A stretch of DNA of 64,000 nucleotides from Thermus oshimai DSM 12092 (GCF_000373145.1 NZ_KB890619.1:14621-78620), one strand, 5' to 3'. Positions 1-9,017 are shown, numbered from the stretch's first letter. A program made the numbers and translations. The notes: generated by a model not told the origin, from the sequence alone.

Positions 1-1251
1 CGGGGAAGCATCTCGTGCAACATGATTGTGGTGGGAACTAAGAGGGCACGGGAACTCGGGTCGCAATCCCCTGACGGGGAAGCATCTCGTGCAACCTTTC
101 CACGGCCCCGGTGGAGGAGGTCGTGCGGGCCATAGATAGTCGCAATCCCCTGACGGGGAAGCATCTCGTGCAACCTTCCTGGACAGGAGCGGGTACTGGC
201 TTGTGGGGGCCATCACCAGTCGCAATCCCCTGACGGGGAAGCATCTCGTGCAACTCAACGTGCACGGCGTGTGGGAGTGTACCCTGGTGTGAAGTCGCAA
301 TCCCCTGACGGGGAAGCATCTCGTGCAACCTAAGGGTCCACGGGGTACCCTGGCGCGCGGTTCAAGAACTCGTCGCAATCCCCTGACGGGGAAGCATCTC
401 GTGCAACAAGGGCAAGCGGGCCACCAAGGGCAAGGCCCAGACCCAGACGTCGCAATCCCCTGACGGGGAAGCATCTCGTGCAACTCGTAAGATGCTCAAT
501 GAGATGGTGGCTGAAGGGACGATCAGAAAGAGTCGCAATCCCCTGACGGGGAAGCATCTCGTGCAACAGTCCCGCCCCGAGGCTGCCAGGGCTCTGGCCA
601 TGCGGTCGCAATCCCCTGACGGGGAAGCATCTCGTGCAACCGTTCCCACGCGCGGGGTATACTACGAGCTCGGATACGCCCGGTCGCAATCCCCTGACGG
701 GGAAGCATCTCGTGCAACTCCGACTACGCCATGGAGCGCATTCTGCTGGATAGGTTTGAGGGTCGCAATCCCCTGACGGGGAAGCATCTCGTGCAACCGG
801 AACCTCACCACGCGCCCCGTGTCGGGCGCCCTCAGGTCGCAATCCCCTGACGGGGAAGCATCTCGTGCAACGGAGTAAGTAGACCATTGCAATAAGGCTA
901 GCGGGGGCTTATGTCGCAATCCCCTGACGGGGAAGCATCTCGTGCAACCGGTCCAAGCCGCTTCACCTTGGCGATGACACTGAGTAGTCGCAATCCCCTG
1001 ACGGGGAAGCATCTCGTGCAACCTGCCCAATTCGGGGGGGGTGAGAATAAGGCATAACCCATAAGTCGCAATCCCCTGACGGGGAAGCATCTCGTGCAAC
1101 ATGCCCCTAGCCCACCCCGGCCCCCAGGCCGCCTATAAGCGTCGCAATCCCCTGACGGGGAAGCATCTCGTGCAACTCCATTGCGGAAGAAACGCATGTG
1201 TGCGCAATCACACATGTCGCAATCCCCTGACGGGGAAGCATCTCGTGCAAC
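1..1251 (-). CRISPR. CRISPR array, type III-like 36-nt repeat, 16 full repeats plus one cut by the window edge
   Basis: Sixteen identical 36-nt repeats start at 60, 139, 219, 294, 372, 449, 532, 605, 683, 762, 836, 913, 987, 1065, 1141 and 1216. A partial repeat occupies 1-21, so the array continues to the left. The 16 spacers are 37-47 nt long, within the range usual for type III arrays. Each repeat has an internal CCCC-TGAC-GGGG stem. On the minus strand the repeat begins GTTGCACG and ends ATTGCGAC; that ending is the 8-nt 5' handle known on Thermus type III (Csm/Cmr) crRNAs, so transcription should run leftwards from a leader near 1252-1588. All repeats seen are identical, consistent with this being the leader-proximal part. 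The spacer at 485-531 reads as a plausible protein fragment, as expected of phage-gene spacers. Protospacers cannot be assigned without a search. Confidence 0.97.
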
Positions 1252-1588
1252 TCTACCCCCTAAAGAACCCCGTCCTGGACGGGCGTGCTGAAGGGGGGTT
1301 TGTGAGAAAGATGAAGCTTGGAATATACATAAGGCGAATAGAGGGCTTTTTGCGAGGTTTGGGTCCATGCTTAAGCCACAGAGAAAGGTGCGATGAGAAT
1401 TCGAATGCGCATACTTGCGTGCTGGACGAGATTGAGTTGTCAAGATCCCCCGCCGGAACCCCGGCTTTGGGGACATGCTATCAGCGTTGGACTTGGTATG
1501 TCAAGGGTTGCTGGATGGGCTTCGTTGCTGTGCTCCTGAGTTTTTTGGAAAAAGCATTTTTGCAGCATGACTTCTGGAGCTAAGTCTT
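1252..1588 (-). promoter_or_regulatory. CRISPR leader with candidate promoter
   Basis: This gene-free stretch between cas1 and the first repeat is visibly richer in A and T than its surroundings, as CRISPR leaders are. On the minus strand a TTGACA (1504-1499) is followed after 18 nt by TAGCAT (1480-1475), a good promoter pointing into the array. It would give a leader RNA of about 215 nt before the first repeat. A second TTGACA lies at 1443-1438 without a clear -10 box. Open frames crossing this region are shorter than or unlike Cas2 and run into repeats, so I call no gene here. Confidence 0.7.
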
Positions 1589-2533
1589 TCATCTTTTCAA
1601 GTAAAAAGGGCTGTACTCCCCCCTCCCCAGCAGGGCCCCCTTCAGGCGGTCGGCCTGGACCTGGATGAGCTCGGCGTAGGGCTTGCGGAAGCCCAAGGGA
1701 TGGGTGGCCTCGCTGGCCAGGCGCTCTTCAAAGAGGGCGATGAGGCGCCTCCTTCCTTCCTCGTTGAGGTAAACCCCGCCTTCCCGGGCCTCCGCGTGGG
1801 CCGGGCTGAGCTGGCCCCGCCGAAAGGCGGAAAGAACCACCTGGTCCACCACGGGCACCCGGAACTCCTCCATGAGGTCCAGGGCCAGGGCGGGTTGCCT
1901 GCGGGCCACGGCGTGGAGGAAGCCCAGCTCGGGGTGGAGCCCCGCCACCCGCACGGCCACCAGGACCCGGCTGAGGAGGAGGGCGTAGCCGTAGGAGAGG
2001 GCGGCGTTCACGGGGTCCCTGGGGGGGCGGCGGGTGCGGCCCCTAAGGCCGTAGGGGCCGAGCACCCCCTCCAGGGCGGCAAAGTAAGCCCGGCTGGCCA
2101 GGCCTTCCAGCCCTCTCAGGCGTTCCAGATCAAGGGCGGCTTCCAGCCCTTCCAAAGCCTCCAGAACGCCCCCCGTTGGGAGGCTCTGGCGGTAGAGGAG
2201 GGCTTCCATAGAGAGGAGCTTCCCCCGCACGAAGGCCCGCGCCAAGGGTAGGGGAGGGGCCTGGAGCTGGGCCTTCAGGACCTCGGGGGCGGGGTCGGGG
2301 TGGGCCCCGGCGGAGCCGTGAAGGGCCCCTTCCAGGGAGAAGAAGTGCAGGGCGGCCCCCTGGCGGAGGAGGAAGACCAAGGCGGGGGTGGAGAGGCGCA
2401 CGTTGCCGAAAAGGGCCACCCCCCGCACCTGGCGGGCGGGGAAGCTGGCGATGGGGCCCTCCTCCCCTTCTAAGAGGAGCCGCCCTTGGCGGAGCCGCAG
2501 GGTCCCCCCCTGGTGGGCCAGGTAGAGGTGCAT
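1589..2533 (-). CDS. cas1: CRISPR-associated endonuclease Cas1
   Basis: Cas1 is the integrase that, normally with Cas2, inserts new spacers at the leader end of CRISPR arrays. The 314-residue product has the normal length and the family's catalytic positions: Glu143 in the GLEGLASRAYF motif, His207 in GFLH, and Asp219/Glu222 in LALDLMEEF. The start codon overlaps the stop of the upstream CARF gene (TGATG), so the two are one operon. The gene ends about 340 nt before the first repeat and is read in the same direction as the array. No cas2 follows or precedes it; Cas2 must be encoded elsewhere or be shared with another CRISPR locus. The strand bias and leader position suggest that this Cas1 serves the adjacent array. 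Confidence 0.95.
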   Translation of the reverse strand: MHLYLAHQGGTLRLRQGRLLLEGEEGPIASFPARQVRGVALFGNVRLSTPALVFLLRQGAALHFFSLEGALHGSAGAHPDPAPEVLKAQLQAPPLPLARAFVRGKLLSMEALLYRQSLPTGGVLEALEGLEAALDLERLRGLEGLASRAYFAALEGVLGPYGLRGRTRRPPRDPVNAALSYGYALLLSRVLVAVRVAGLHPELGFLHAVARRQPALALDLMEEFRVPVVDQVVLSAFRRGQLSPAHAEAREGGVYLNEEGRRRLIALFEERLASEATHPLGFRKPYAELIQVQADRLKGALLGRGEYSPFYLKR

Positions 2534-3735
2534 CAGAAGGCGGGCCAGGTGGGGTGGGGCCTCAGGCGCTCGTCCAAGCCCTGGAGGAAGCCCAGGAGCT
2601 TCCGGTAGTCCTCCTCCTCCACGGGCCGGGTGCCGTGGGCCAGGATGCTCTCGTGCCGCTTCTGGAGGAGGCCCTGGAGGCGGGCCTTCTCCCCGAAAAG
2701 CCTTTGGGCCAGGGTGCCCCTTTCCCCAAAGCTCAGGTCCAGCTCAAAGGCGGCCTCCAGAAGCTCCATGAGCCCCCGGGGGCGGAGGATCCGGTCCTTG
2801 AGGCCTTGGGGAAAGCCCTCGGGCCAGGTCTTGGGGTCTTTCAGCTGGAAGCCCAGGCGGGCGAAGACATCGGCCTCCACCGCCAGCTCCAGGGCCCGGT
2901 AGAGGCGGGCCAGGGCGTCGTCAAACCGGCCCAGGCGGGCCCGGCGCTCGGCGTTGGCCAGGAGGTCCTGGAGGAGGGGGAAGGTGGGGCCGGGGGCCTC
3001 GGCGATGGCCTGGAGGTGGGGTAGGGCCTCCTCCAGGGCCCTCAGCACCCGCACCTTGGCCCCGTGCCCCCAGGCCTCGGCCACCGCCAGGGCCACGGGG
3101 AGGTGGGCCCGGAGCTTTTCCAGGGCCTCCTTGTGCCGGAAGCGATCCCAGAGGAGAAGCCCTTCCGTAACCCCCTCCAGGGCGGTGTAGAAGCGCCTTT
3201 CCGAGGGGGAGAGTTCCCGGGAAAGGAGGGCCTTCAGGTGTTCCAGGGCCCCCGGCAGGTTCAAGGCGTTGAAGCTCCGCACAAAGCCCTCCCACTCCCG
3301 CACCCCGAAGCGGGCCGTGGGGTCCTCCAGGAGGCGCACCGCCTCCTTCCCGGGAAGGACCCGGCCCGTCTTTGGGTCCCGGGCGCTTCCCCCCACGTAG
3401 CTGAAGACCACCCCCCGGCCCGTGAGGGCCAGGACCAGCCCCGCGGCCATGGGCTTGGTGCCCCCGGTGAGGTCGGCCACGATGGCCTGGGCCTCCCACT
3501 CCAGGGCCTTCCTTAGGGCCTCCTGAGCCTTGCGGTAGGCCTCGAGGAGGCTCTCCTCGTCCTCCAGGAGGAGGGTGTGGTGGCGGAAGGCCTCCCCATA
3601 GTCCCGCACCAGCTCCGCGGCCACGGGGTGGCTCCTTTGGCTTGCCAGGAAGATCACCCCGCCAGGGGTGTGGTGGGCCAGGGCGGCCTCGAGGGGGTCT
3701 TTGGTGGTGCCCACGGTGAGGATGAGGACCTTCAT
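2533..3735 (-). CDS. CARF-HEPN CRISPR ancillary ribonuclease (TIGR02710/Csm6-Csx1-like)
   Basis: The 400-residue protein starts with a Rossmann-type CARF domain: the [13 protein letters not shown] loop at residues 7-19 and the [11 protein letters not shown] loop at 89-99 are the usual nucleotide-binding segments. The C-terminal half is helical and carries an R-X6-H HEPN motif (Arg360-His367 in RHESILAHG), the RNase active site of Csm6/Csx1 enzymes. In type III systems such proteins are activated by cyclic oligoadenylates made by Cas10 and then cut RNA unspecifically. Its layout best fits the TIGR02710 (Cas02710) group, from memory. It is the first gene of a CARF-cas1 operon. A CATAAT box lies 6 nt before the ATG, suggesting a leaderless mRNA. 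The Cas10 that would feed it is not in the window. Confidence 0.85.
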   Translation of the reverse strand: MKVLILTVGTTKDPLEAALAHHTPGGVIFLASQRSHPVAAELVRDYGEAFRHHTLLLEDEESLLEAYRKAQEALRKALEWEAQAIVADLTGGTKPMAAGLVLALTGRGVVFSYVGGSARDPKTGRVLPGKEAVRLLEDPTARFGVREWEGFVRSFNALNLPGALEHLKALLSRELSPSERRFYTALEGVTEGLLLWDRFRHKEALEKLRAHLPVALAVAEAWGHGAKVRVLRALEEALPHLQAIAEAPGPTFPLLQDLLANAERRARLGRFDDALARLYRALELAVEADVFARLGFQLKDPKTWPEGFPQGLKDRILRPRGLMELLEAAFELDLSFGERGTLAQRLFGEKARLQGLLQKRHESILAHGTRPVEEEDYRKLLGFLQGLDERLRPHPTWPAF

Positions 3736-3741
3736 GGCCCC

Positions 3742-3747
3742 ATTATG
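3742..3747 (-). promoter_or_regulatory. -10 box of the CARF-cas1 operon
   Basis: CATAAT on the minus strand ends 6 nt before the ATG at 3735, the spacing expected if transcription starts at the start codon. No Shine-Dalgarno sequence is present. No clear -35 box was found. Confidence 0.55.
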
Positions 3748-3772
3748 GCCTGGCCCCGGCGGGGGAAAGGAT

Positions 3773-3796
3773 TAGACTCTTCTCCAGAAAGGAGGC
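3773..3796 (+). promoter_or_regulatory. Probable -10 box and ribosome binding site of glpK
   Basis: TAGACT at 3773-3778 is a plausible -10 box. AAAGGAGG ending at 3795 is a strong Shine-Dalgarno sequence 5 nt before the glpK ATG, so glpK, unlike many genes here, has a normal 5' leader. Confidence 0.5.
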
Positions 3797-3800
3797 CCAC

Positions 3801-5297
3801 ATGTACATCGGCGCCTTGGACCAGGGCACCACCAGCACCCGCTTCATGGTCTTTGACCGCCAGGGGCGGGAGATCGCCCGGCACCAGCTGGAGCACCGGC
3901 AGGTCTACCCCAGGCCCGGCTGGGTGGAGCACGACCCCTTGGAGATCTGGGCCCGGACCCAGGAGGCCATCCAGGGGGCTTTGGCGAAGGCGGGGGTGCG
4001 CCCGGGGGAGCTTTTGGCCATCGGCATTACCAACCAGCGGGAGACCACCCTCGTCTGGAACAAGAACACGGGGGAGCCCTACCACAACGCCATCGTCTGG
4101 CAGGACACCCGCACGGACGCCATCTGCGAGGCCCTGAAGGCGGAAGGGCTGGAGGAGGTCTTCCGCAAGAAGACGGGCCTTCCCCTTTCCACCTACTTCT
4201 CCGGCCCCAAGCTCAAGTGGATCCTGGACCACGTCCCCGGGGTGCGGGAGGCGGCGGAGCGGGGGGATGCCCTCTTCGGCACGGTGGACACCTGGCTCAT
4301 CTGGTGGCTCACCGGGGGGCGGCACGTGACGGACGTGACCAACGCCAGCCGCACCCTGCTCATGAACCTCAAGACCCTGGACTGGGACGAGGAGCTCCTG
4401 GCCCACCTCGGCATCCCCCGGGCCATGCTCCCGGAGATCCGCCCCTCCTCGGACCCCAACCTCTACGGGACGACCGACCCGGATGGCCCCCTGGGGCGGG
4501 CGGTGCCGGTGGCGGGGGCCCTTGGGGACCAGCAGGCGGCCCTGGTGGGGCAGGCCTGCTTCCTTCCGGGAGAGGCCAAGAACACCTACGGCACGGGGTG
4601 CTTCCTCCTCCTGAACACCGGGGAGACCCCGGTGGAGAGCACGCGGGGCCTCCTCACCACCGTGGCCTACCGGTTTGGGGAGGCCCCCGCGGTCTACGCC
4701 CTGGAGGGGTCCATCGCCATCGCGGGGGCCTTGGTGCAGTGGCTTAGGGACAACCTGGACTTCTTTGACTTCTCCCACCACATCGAGGACTACGCCCGCA
4801 CCGTGGAGGATAGCGGCGGGGTGTACATCGTACCCGCTTTCTCCGGCCTCTTCGCCCCCTACTGGGACCCCTACGCCCGGGGGACCATCGTGGGCCTCAC
4901 CCGCTACGCCACCAAGGGCCACCTCTGCCGGGCGGCCTTGGAGAGCGTGGCCTACCAGACGAAGGACGTGCTCCTGGCCATGGAGGAGGACGCGGGGCTT
5001 CCCCTTAGCCTCCTCAAGGTGGACGGGGGGATGGTGAAAAACGAGCTCCTCATGCAGTTCCAGGCGGACCTCCTGGGGGTGCCGGTGGTGCGCCCCCAGG
5101 TGACGGAGACCACCGCCCTGGGGGCGGCCTACGCCGCGGGGCTCGCCGTGGGGTACTGGAAGGACCTGGAGGAGCTGAAGGGGAACTGGCGGGCGGAACG
5201 CACCTTCACCCCCGGGATGGCGGAGGAGGAGCGGGCCAGGCTCTACGCGGGCTGGAAGCGGGCGGTGGAGCGGAGCCTGGGGTGGGCCAGGGGGTAG
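3801..5297 (+). CDS. glpK: Glycerol kinase
   Basis: Converts glycerol and ATP to sn-glycerol-3-phosphate in the cytoplasm, the entry step of glycerol catabolism. The 498-residue product is full length for the FGGY kinase family. It opens with the phosphate-binding loop LDQGTTSTR, has the substrate motif TNQRETT near residue 80, the WQDTRTD motif near 100, the YGTGCF motif near 265 and the C-terminal signature [23 protein letters not shown] near 410-435. A strong ribosome binding site supports the start. It is followed after 3 nt by glpD, so kinase and dehydrogenase are co-made. No glycerol facilitator gene (glpF) is seen nearby; glycerol may enter by diffusion or another channel. Confidence 0.97.
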   Translation: MYIGALDQGTTSTRFMVFDRQGREIARHQLEHRQVYPRPGWVEHDPLEIWARTQEAIQGALAKAGVRPGELLAIGITNQRETTLVWNKNTGEPYHNAIVWQDTRTDAICEALKAEGLEEVFRKKTGLPLSTYFSGPKLKWILDHVPGVREAAERGDALFGTVDTWLIWWLTGGRHVTDVTNASRTLLMNLKTLDWDEELLAHLGIPRAMLPEIRPSSDPNLYGTTDPDGPLGRAVPVAGALGDQQAALVGQACFLPGEAKNTYGTGCFLLLNTGETPVESTRGLLTTVAYRFGEAPAVYALEGSIAIAGALVQWLRDNLDFFDFSHHIEDYARTVEDSGGVYIVPAFSGLFAPYWDPYARGTIVGLTRYATKGHLCRAALESVAYQTKDVLLAMEEDAGLPLSLLKVDGGMVKNELLMQFQADLLGVPVVRPQVTETTALGAAYAAGLAVGYWKDLEELKGNWRAERTFTPGMAEEERARLYAGWKRAVERSLGWARG

Positions 5298-5300
5298 GGG

Positions 5301-6821
5301 ATGCCTTTTGAGCGCGAGGCCCTTTGGGAACGGCTAAAGGAGCCCCTGGACCTCCTCGTCGTGGGCGGGGGGGCCACGGGGGCGGGGCTTCTCTGGGCGG
5401 CCACCTTAAGGGGGCTTCGGGCCGCCCTGGTGGAGCGGGGGGACTTCGCCTCGGGGACGAGCTCCCGGAGCACCAAGCTCCTCCACGGGGGGGTGAGGTA
5501 CCTGGAGCTCGCCTTCAGGAGGCTGGACCGGCGCCAGTTCCGGCTGGTGGTGGACGCCCTCCACGAGCGCCAGGTGGTCTTGGGCCTGGCCCCCCATCTG
5601 GCCCGGCCCCTCACCCTCCTCACCCCCCTCTTCCGCCCCCTGGAGATCCCCTACTACTGGACGGGCCTCCAGCTCTACGACCTCCTGGCGGGGAAAAGGC
5701 GCCTTGGGGGAAGCCGCTACGCCCCGCCGGGCGAGGTGGCCCGCCTCTTCCCGGACCTTCCCCCCACCTTGGGCGGGGTCCTCTACCGGGACGGGCAGTT
5801 TGAGGACTTCCGGCTGAACCTGGCCCTGGTGCGCTCGGCCCTCCAGCGGGGGGCCATCGCCCTCAACTACGCCGAGGCCACGGGGTTTCTCCTGAAGGGG
5901 GGCCTTGTACGGGGGGCGGTGGTGCGGGACCGGCTCACGGGGCGGGAGCGGGAGGTGGAGGCGAGGGCGGTGGTGAACGCCGCGGGGCCCCTGGCGGACG
6001 GGGTGCGCCGCCTCCTGGACCCCCATCTTCCCCCCCTCCTCACCCCCTCCAGCGGGGCCCACCTGGTCCTGGACTATCCCCTCACCGTGGGCCTCCTCCT
6101 CCCCAGGACCCGGGACGGCCGGGTCCTCTTCCTCCTCCCCTGGCGGGGGAAGGCCCTCCTCGGCACCACCGACCTCCCCGCCTCCCCCGAGGCCTGCCCG
6201 AGGCCCCGGGCGGAGGAGGAGGCCTACCTCCTGGAGGAGGTCCGGCCCCTCCTTGGGGACCTCTCGGGGCGGGTCCTGGCGCGGTGGGCGGGGCTTAGGC
6301 CGCTGGTGGGGAAGGGAGAAACCCGGCTCCTGGTGCGGGACCACCTCATCCTGGAGGAGCGGGGCCTTTACACCCTGGTGGGGGGGAAGTGGACCACCTT
6401 CCGCCTCATGGCGGAAGACCTCCTGGAGAGGCTCCGGCGGGACCTGGGCCTCCTCATGGGGCCTCCCGCTTCCGCCCACACCCCCTTGGTGGGGGCGGGG
6501 CCTAGGCGGGAGATCCCCGAGGCCCTCTGGCGGAACTACGGCCTGGAGGCGGAAGGGGTGTTAGCCCTGGGGGAAAGGCCCCTCCTTCCCGGCCTCCCCC
6601 ACGCGGAGGGGGAGGTCCTTTGGGCGGTGCGGGAGGAGCTTGCGGTAAAGCCCCTGGACGTCCTCGCCCGAAGGATCGGCCTCGCCCTTTTAGACCAGAA
6701 GGCGGCGCTAGAGGCCCTGCCCCGGGTGGTGGCCCTCATGGCCCCCGTTTTGGGGTGGGACGAGGGGCGGGCCAAGAGGGAAGAGGAGGAGGCCAGGGCG
6801 GGGCTTCCTGGGCTTTGCTAA
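5301..6821 (+). CDS. glpD: Aerobic glycerol-3-phosphate dehydrogenase (FAD)
   Basis: Oxidises glycerol-3-phosphate to dihydroxyacetone phosphate and passes electrons to the quinone pool at the membrane. The 506-residue protein has the N-terminal FAD-binding motif VVGGGATGAG (about residues 18-28), the family signature FASGTSSRSTKLLHGGVRYLE (about 50-70) and the C-terminal GlpD helical region. It follows glpK after 3 nt. The stop lies 3 nt from the end of the convergent DeoR-family gene, with no obvious terminator between them. Together glpK-glpD feed glycerol into glycolysis/gluconeogenesis. Confidence 0.96.
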   Translation: MPFEREALWERLKEPLDLLVVGGGATGAGLLWAATLRGLRAALVERGDFASGTSSRSTKLLHGGVRYLELAFRRLDRRQFRLVVDALHERQVVLGLAPHLARPLTLLTPLFRPLEIPYYWTGLQLYDLLAGKRRLGGSRYAPPGEVARLFPDLPPTLGGVLYRDGQFEDFRLNLALVRSALQRGAIALNYAEATGFLLKGGLVRGAVVRDRLTGREREVEARAVVNAAGPLADGVRRLLDPHLPPLLTPSSGAHLVLDYPLTVGLLLPRTRDGRVLFLLPWRGKALLGTTDLPASPEACPRPRAEEEAYLLEEVRPLLGDLSGRVLARWAGLRPLVGKGETRLLVRDHLILEERGLYTLVGGKWTTFRLMAEDLLERLRRDLGLLMGPPASAHTPLVGAGPRREIPEALWRNYGLEAEGVLALGERPLLPGLPHAEGEVLWAVREELAVKPLDVLARRIGLALLDQKAALEALPRVVALMAPVLGWDEGRAKREEEEARAGLPGLC

Positions 6822-6824
6822 GGC

Positions 6825-7598
6825 TTAGGCCAGCTCCACGGTGAGTCCGGCTTGCCGGAGGGCCTCGAGATCCTCCGGCCGGGCCTTGCGGTCGGTGATG
6901 AGGGCTTTTGCCGCCTGGAGAGGGGCGATCTTGGCCGGGGCCACCTGGAGGAGCTTGGAGTGGTCTGCCAGGAAGTACACCTCCCGGGCCGCTCGGACCA
7001 TGGCCTTCTTGATCTCCGCCTCTTCCAGGTTGGTGTTGGTGAACCCCCGGTCGGGGTGGACCCCATTGCACCCCAGGAAAGCTTTGTCGGCGTTCAGCTC
7101 CTCTAGGAGAAGGGTGCCGAAGGGGTTGACTAGAGAGTGCTGGAGAGGTCTGAGGCGCCCGCCGGTGACGATCACCGTGATCCCGGGGTGGCTTTCCAGA
7201 AGGAGGGCGATGTTGAGGGCGCTGGTAATGACCACCACATCCCTGAGTTCGGGCGAAAGGGCCTTGGCCACTTCGGTGGTGGTGCTACCCACATCCAGGA
7301 TGACCACGTCCTTGTCCTGAATAAGAGTGGCGGCCTTCTTGCCGATGGCCTCCTTTTCCCGGGCGTGCACCGTTCGAGTGACTTCAAGGGGCAGTTCCAG
7401 GCGGCGGGTGTGCCATAGGACCGCACCCCCCCTTAGGCGCTTAAGGAGCCCTTTCCGCTCCATCTGCTCCAGGTCTGAGCGGACTGTAACCTCCGAAACC
7501 CCCAAGAGATGGGCCAGCTCCCGCACCCTCACTTCGCCGTTTTGCCGCAGGAGCTCCAGGATTTTTTCCTGCCGGAGTTGGGCCTCGAGGGTGGCCAT
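6825..7598 (-). CDS. DeoR-family transcriptional regulator
   Basis: The 257-residue protein has an N-terminal DeoR winged helix-turn-helix (RVRELAHLLGVSEVTVRSDLEQMERKGLLKRLRGGAVL, about residues 20-58). It continues with a C-terminal sugar-phosphate-sensing DeoR_C domain containing ILDVGSTTTEVAKAL. I choose the ATG at 7598 because a CATAAT box lies 6 nt before it; an ORF extension to 7616 has no such support. The gene is tail-to-tail with glpD and head-to-head with the galactoside uptake operon. It could be a GlpR-type or a LacR/GatR-type repressor. The divergent arrangement and the repeated TTCGT(A/G)AG half-sites between the two starts make control of the galactoside operon and of itself the better guess. 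Confidence 0.88.
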   Translation of the reverse strand: MATLEAQLRQEKILELLRQNGEVRVRELAHLLGVSEVTVRSDLEQMERKGLLKRLRGGAVLWHTRRLELPLEVTRTVHAREKEAIGKKAATLIQDKDVVILDVGSTTTEVAKALSPELRDVVVITSALNIALLLESHPGITVIVTGGRLRPLQHSLVNPFGTLLLEELNADKAFLGCNGVHPDRGFTNTNLEEAEIKKAMVRAAREVYFLADHSKLLQVAPAKIAPLQAAKALITDRKARPEDLEALRQAGLTVELA

Positions 7599-7604
7599 GG
7601 GTCC

Positions 7605-7610
7605 ATTATG
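7605..7610 (-). promoter_or_regulatory. -10 box of the DeoR-family gene
   Basis: CATAAT on the minus strand, 6 nt upstream of the ATG at 7598, fits a leaderless transcript. It decides the start-codon choice for this gene. Confidence 0.5.
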
Positions 7611-7615
7611 GAGCA

Positions 7616-7678
7616 TTCGTGAGCTTTTTTTCTCTTACGAAATACCCCCTCTTGACAGAAAAAGAAACACTTCGTAAG
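7616..7678. promoter_or_regulatory. Candidate DeoR operator cluster and galactoside operon promoter
   Basis: Three 8-nt half-sites lie between the divergent genes: TTCGTGAG (7616-7623), CTTACGAA (7634-7641) and TTCGTAAG (7671-7678). The second and third are exact inverted copies of each other; the first matches with one change. TTGACA at 7652-7657 is a -35 box for the rightward operon, with a weak TAAGCT -10 box at 7675-7680 overlapping the third half-site. Binding would therefore block both promoters. The match to the adjacent regulator is inferred from position. Confidence 0.55.
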
Positions 7679-7708
7679 CTTACCTTGATCCCAAGCGGGA
7701 GGTGGCCA

Positions 7709-8980
7709 ATGAAAAAAGCTCTTTGGACGAGGCGGCGGGTTTTTAAGCTGGGGCTCCTTCCTTTGGCGGCCGGGTCCTTGAGGGCATGGGCCCAGGGTTC
7801 AGGAGAACTGGTCTACAACTCCTACATGGGGGACCCTGTCCCCCGGGCCTTTGACCAGAAGATGGTGGCCCGTTTCAAGGAGAAGTACCCCGGGATCCGC
7901 GTGCAGCACACCATCGTGGCCCATGAGGACTTCAAGCAGGCCATCCGCACCTACCTCATCGCCTCGAGGCCCCCAGATGTCCTCACTTGGTTTGCCGGAA
8001 ACCGCATGCGCTTCTTTGCCAGCCGCGACCTGCTGGCGGACATCACTGATGTGTGGCAGCAAAACGGCCTGGAGAGGGTCATCAACCCGGCCTTGCATGA
8101 GGCCTGCAAGTACAACGGCCGCTACTACTTCCTCCCCACGGGTTACTACTGGTGGGCGGTCTACTACCGCAAGGATATCTTTGAGCGTTTGAACCTGAAG
8201 CCCCCTACCACCTGGGACGAGTTCCTGGGGGTGTGCGAACGCCTGAAGGAAGCGGGGATAGCCCCCATCACCACGGGCACCCGGTTCCGCTGGCCCGCGG
8301 CCGCTTGGTTTGACTACCTTAACATGCGCCTGAATGGGCCCAAGTTCCACATAGACCTCACCGACGGGAAGGTGCCCTACACCGACGAACGGGTCCGGCG
8401 GGTCTTTGAGTACTGGAAGGTTCTCCTGGACCGGGGGTACTTCATCCCCAACCCCGCGGCCTACGATTGGCACGAGGGGGTGGCCCTTATGGCCCAGGGG
8501 AAGGCAGCCATGTACCTCATGGGGGCTTTTATTCGGGAGTCCTACCCCCGGGAGCGGTGGAGCGAGCTGGATTTCTTCCGTTTCCCTATCATAGACCCTA
8601 AGGTGCCTGTGGGAGAAGATGCACCCACAGATGGCTACTTTGTCCCAGCCCGGGCTAGGAACCCGCAGAACGCCAAGCTCTTCCTGGGCTTTGTGGCCTC
8701 GCGGGAGTTTGCGGAGATGATGATCAAGGACCTGAACAGCATCTCTGCGCGCACGGACATCCCCCTTTCCCTGTACTCCGACTACTTCCAGAAGGGCATC
8801 CGTGAGGTTCTGAGCCGGGCCAACTACACCGCCCAGTTCTACGACCGGGACACCCACCCCGAGATGGCCGAGCGGGGGATGAACGGCTTCGTCCAGTTCA
8901 TGGCCAATCCCAACCAGATCGGGAACATCCTTCAGAGCCTCGAGGCCGACCGGAAGCGGATCTTCGCTCAAGACAACTAG
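7709..8980 (+). CDS. Sugar ABC transporter substrate-binding protein
   Basis: Periplasmic/extracytoplasmic receptor of a CUT1-type sugar importer (binding-protein family 1). The ORF could be extended upstream, but the ATG at 7709 follows a GGGAGGTGG ribosome binding site and begins the signal peptide. The signal has a twin-arginine look (TRRRVFKLGLLPLAAGS, ending AWA-Q near residue 30), so export by Tat as a folded protein is possible. There is no lipobox cysteine. The mature part shows the usual family features such as VAHEDFKQAIRTYLIASRPPDVL and GYYWWAVYYRKDIFE. It is first in an operon with two permeases and two galactosidases, which points to alpha- and beta-galactosides as cargo. A stem-loop follows the gene. 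Confidence 0.93.
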   Translation: MKKALWTRRRVFKLGLLPLAAGSLRAWAQGSGELVYNSYMGDPVPRAFDQKMVARFKEKYPGIRVQHTIVAHEDFKQAIRTYLIASRPPDVLTWFAGNRMRFFASRDLLADITDVWQQNGLERVINPALHEACKYNGRYYFLPTGYYWWAVYYRKDIFERLNLKPPTTWDEFLGVCERLKEAGIAPITTGTRFRWPAAAWFDYLNMRLNGPKFHIDLTDGKVPYTDERVRRVFEYWKVLLDRGYFIPNPAAYDWHEGVALMAQGKAAMYLMGAFIRESYPRERWSELDFFRFPIIDPKVPVGEDAPTDGYFVPARARNPQNAKLFLGFVASREFAEMMIKDLNSISARTDIPLSLYSDYFQKGIREVLSRANYTAQFYDRDTHPEMAERGMNGFVQFMANPNQIGNILQSLEADRKRIFAQDN

Positions 8981-8992
8981 CCTCTTAAGGCA

Positions 8993-9017
8993 GGGGGCTG
9001 GGCCGATCCCGGCCCCC
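8993..9017 (+). terminator. Intra-operon stem-loop after the binding-protein gene
   Basis: A 10-bp GC stem (8993-9002 with 9008-9017, one G-T pair) followed by TTT lies between the binding-protein and permease genes. Such structures often protect or terminate part of the mRNA so that the binding protein is made in excess over the permeases. Confidence 0.6.

Noticed and set aside
38-1102. Several open reading frames across positions 38-1102 with recurring ARDASPSGDCD or TRCFPVRGLR peptides
   Set aside because: They are translations of the CRISPR repeats; the periodic peptides have no independent coding support.
1101-1583. Plus-strand ORF of 160 codons between array and cas1, considered as a possible cas2
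   Set aside because: It begins inside the array, reads through repeats, shows no Cas2 features and is on the opposite strand to cas1; the region is better explained as the leader.
3732-4922. Long minus-strand ORF of 396 codons opposite glpK
   Set aside because: Extreme GC content keeps antisense frames open; the frame is rich in Gly, Pro, Val and His without any domain, whereas glpK is unambiguous. The same applies to other long antisense frames, for example 5406-6479, 12081-12542, 30144-31439 and 35105-37054.
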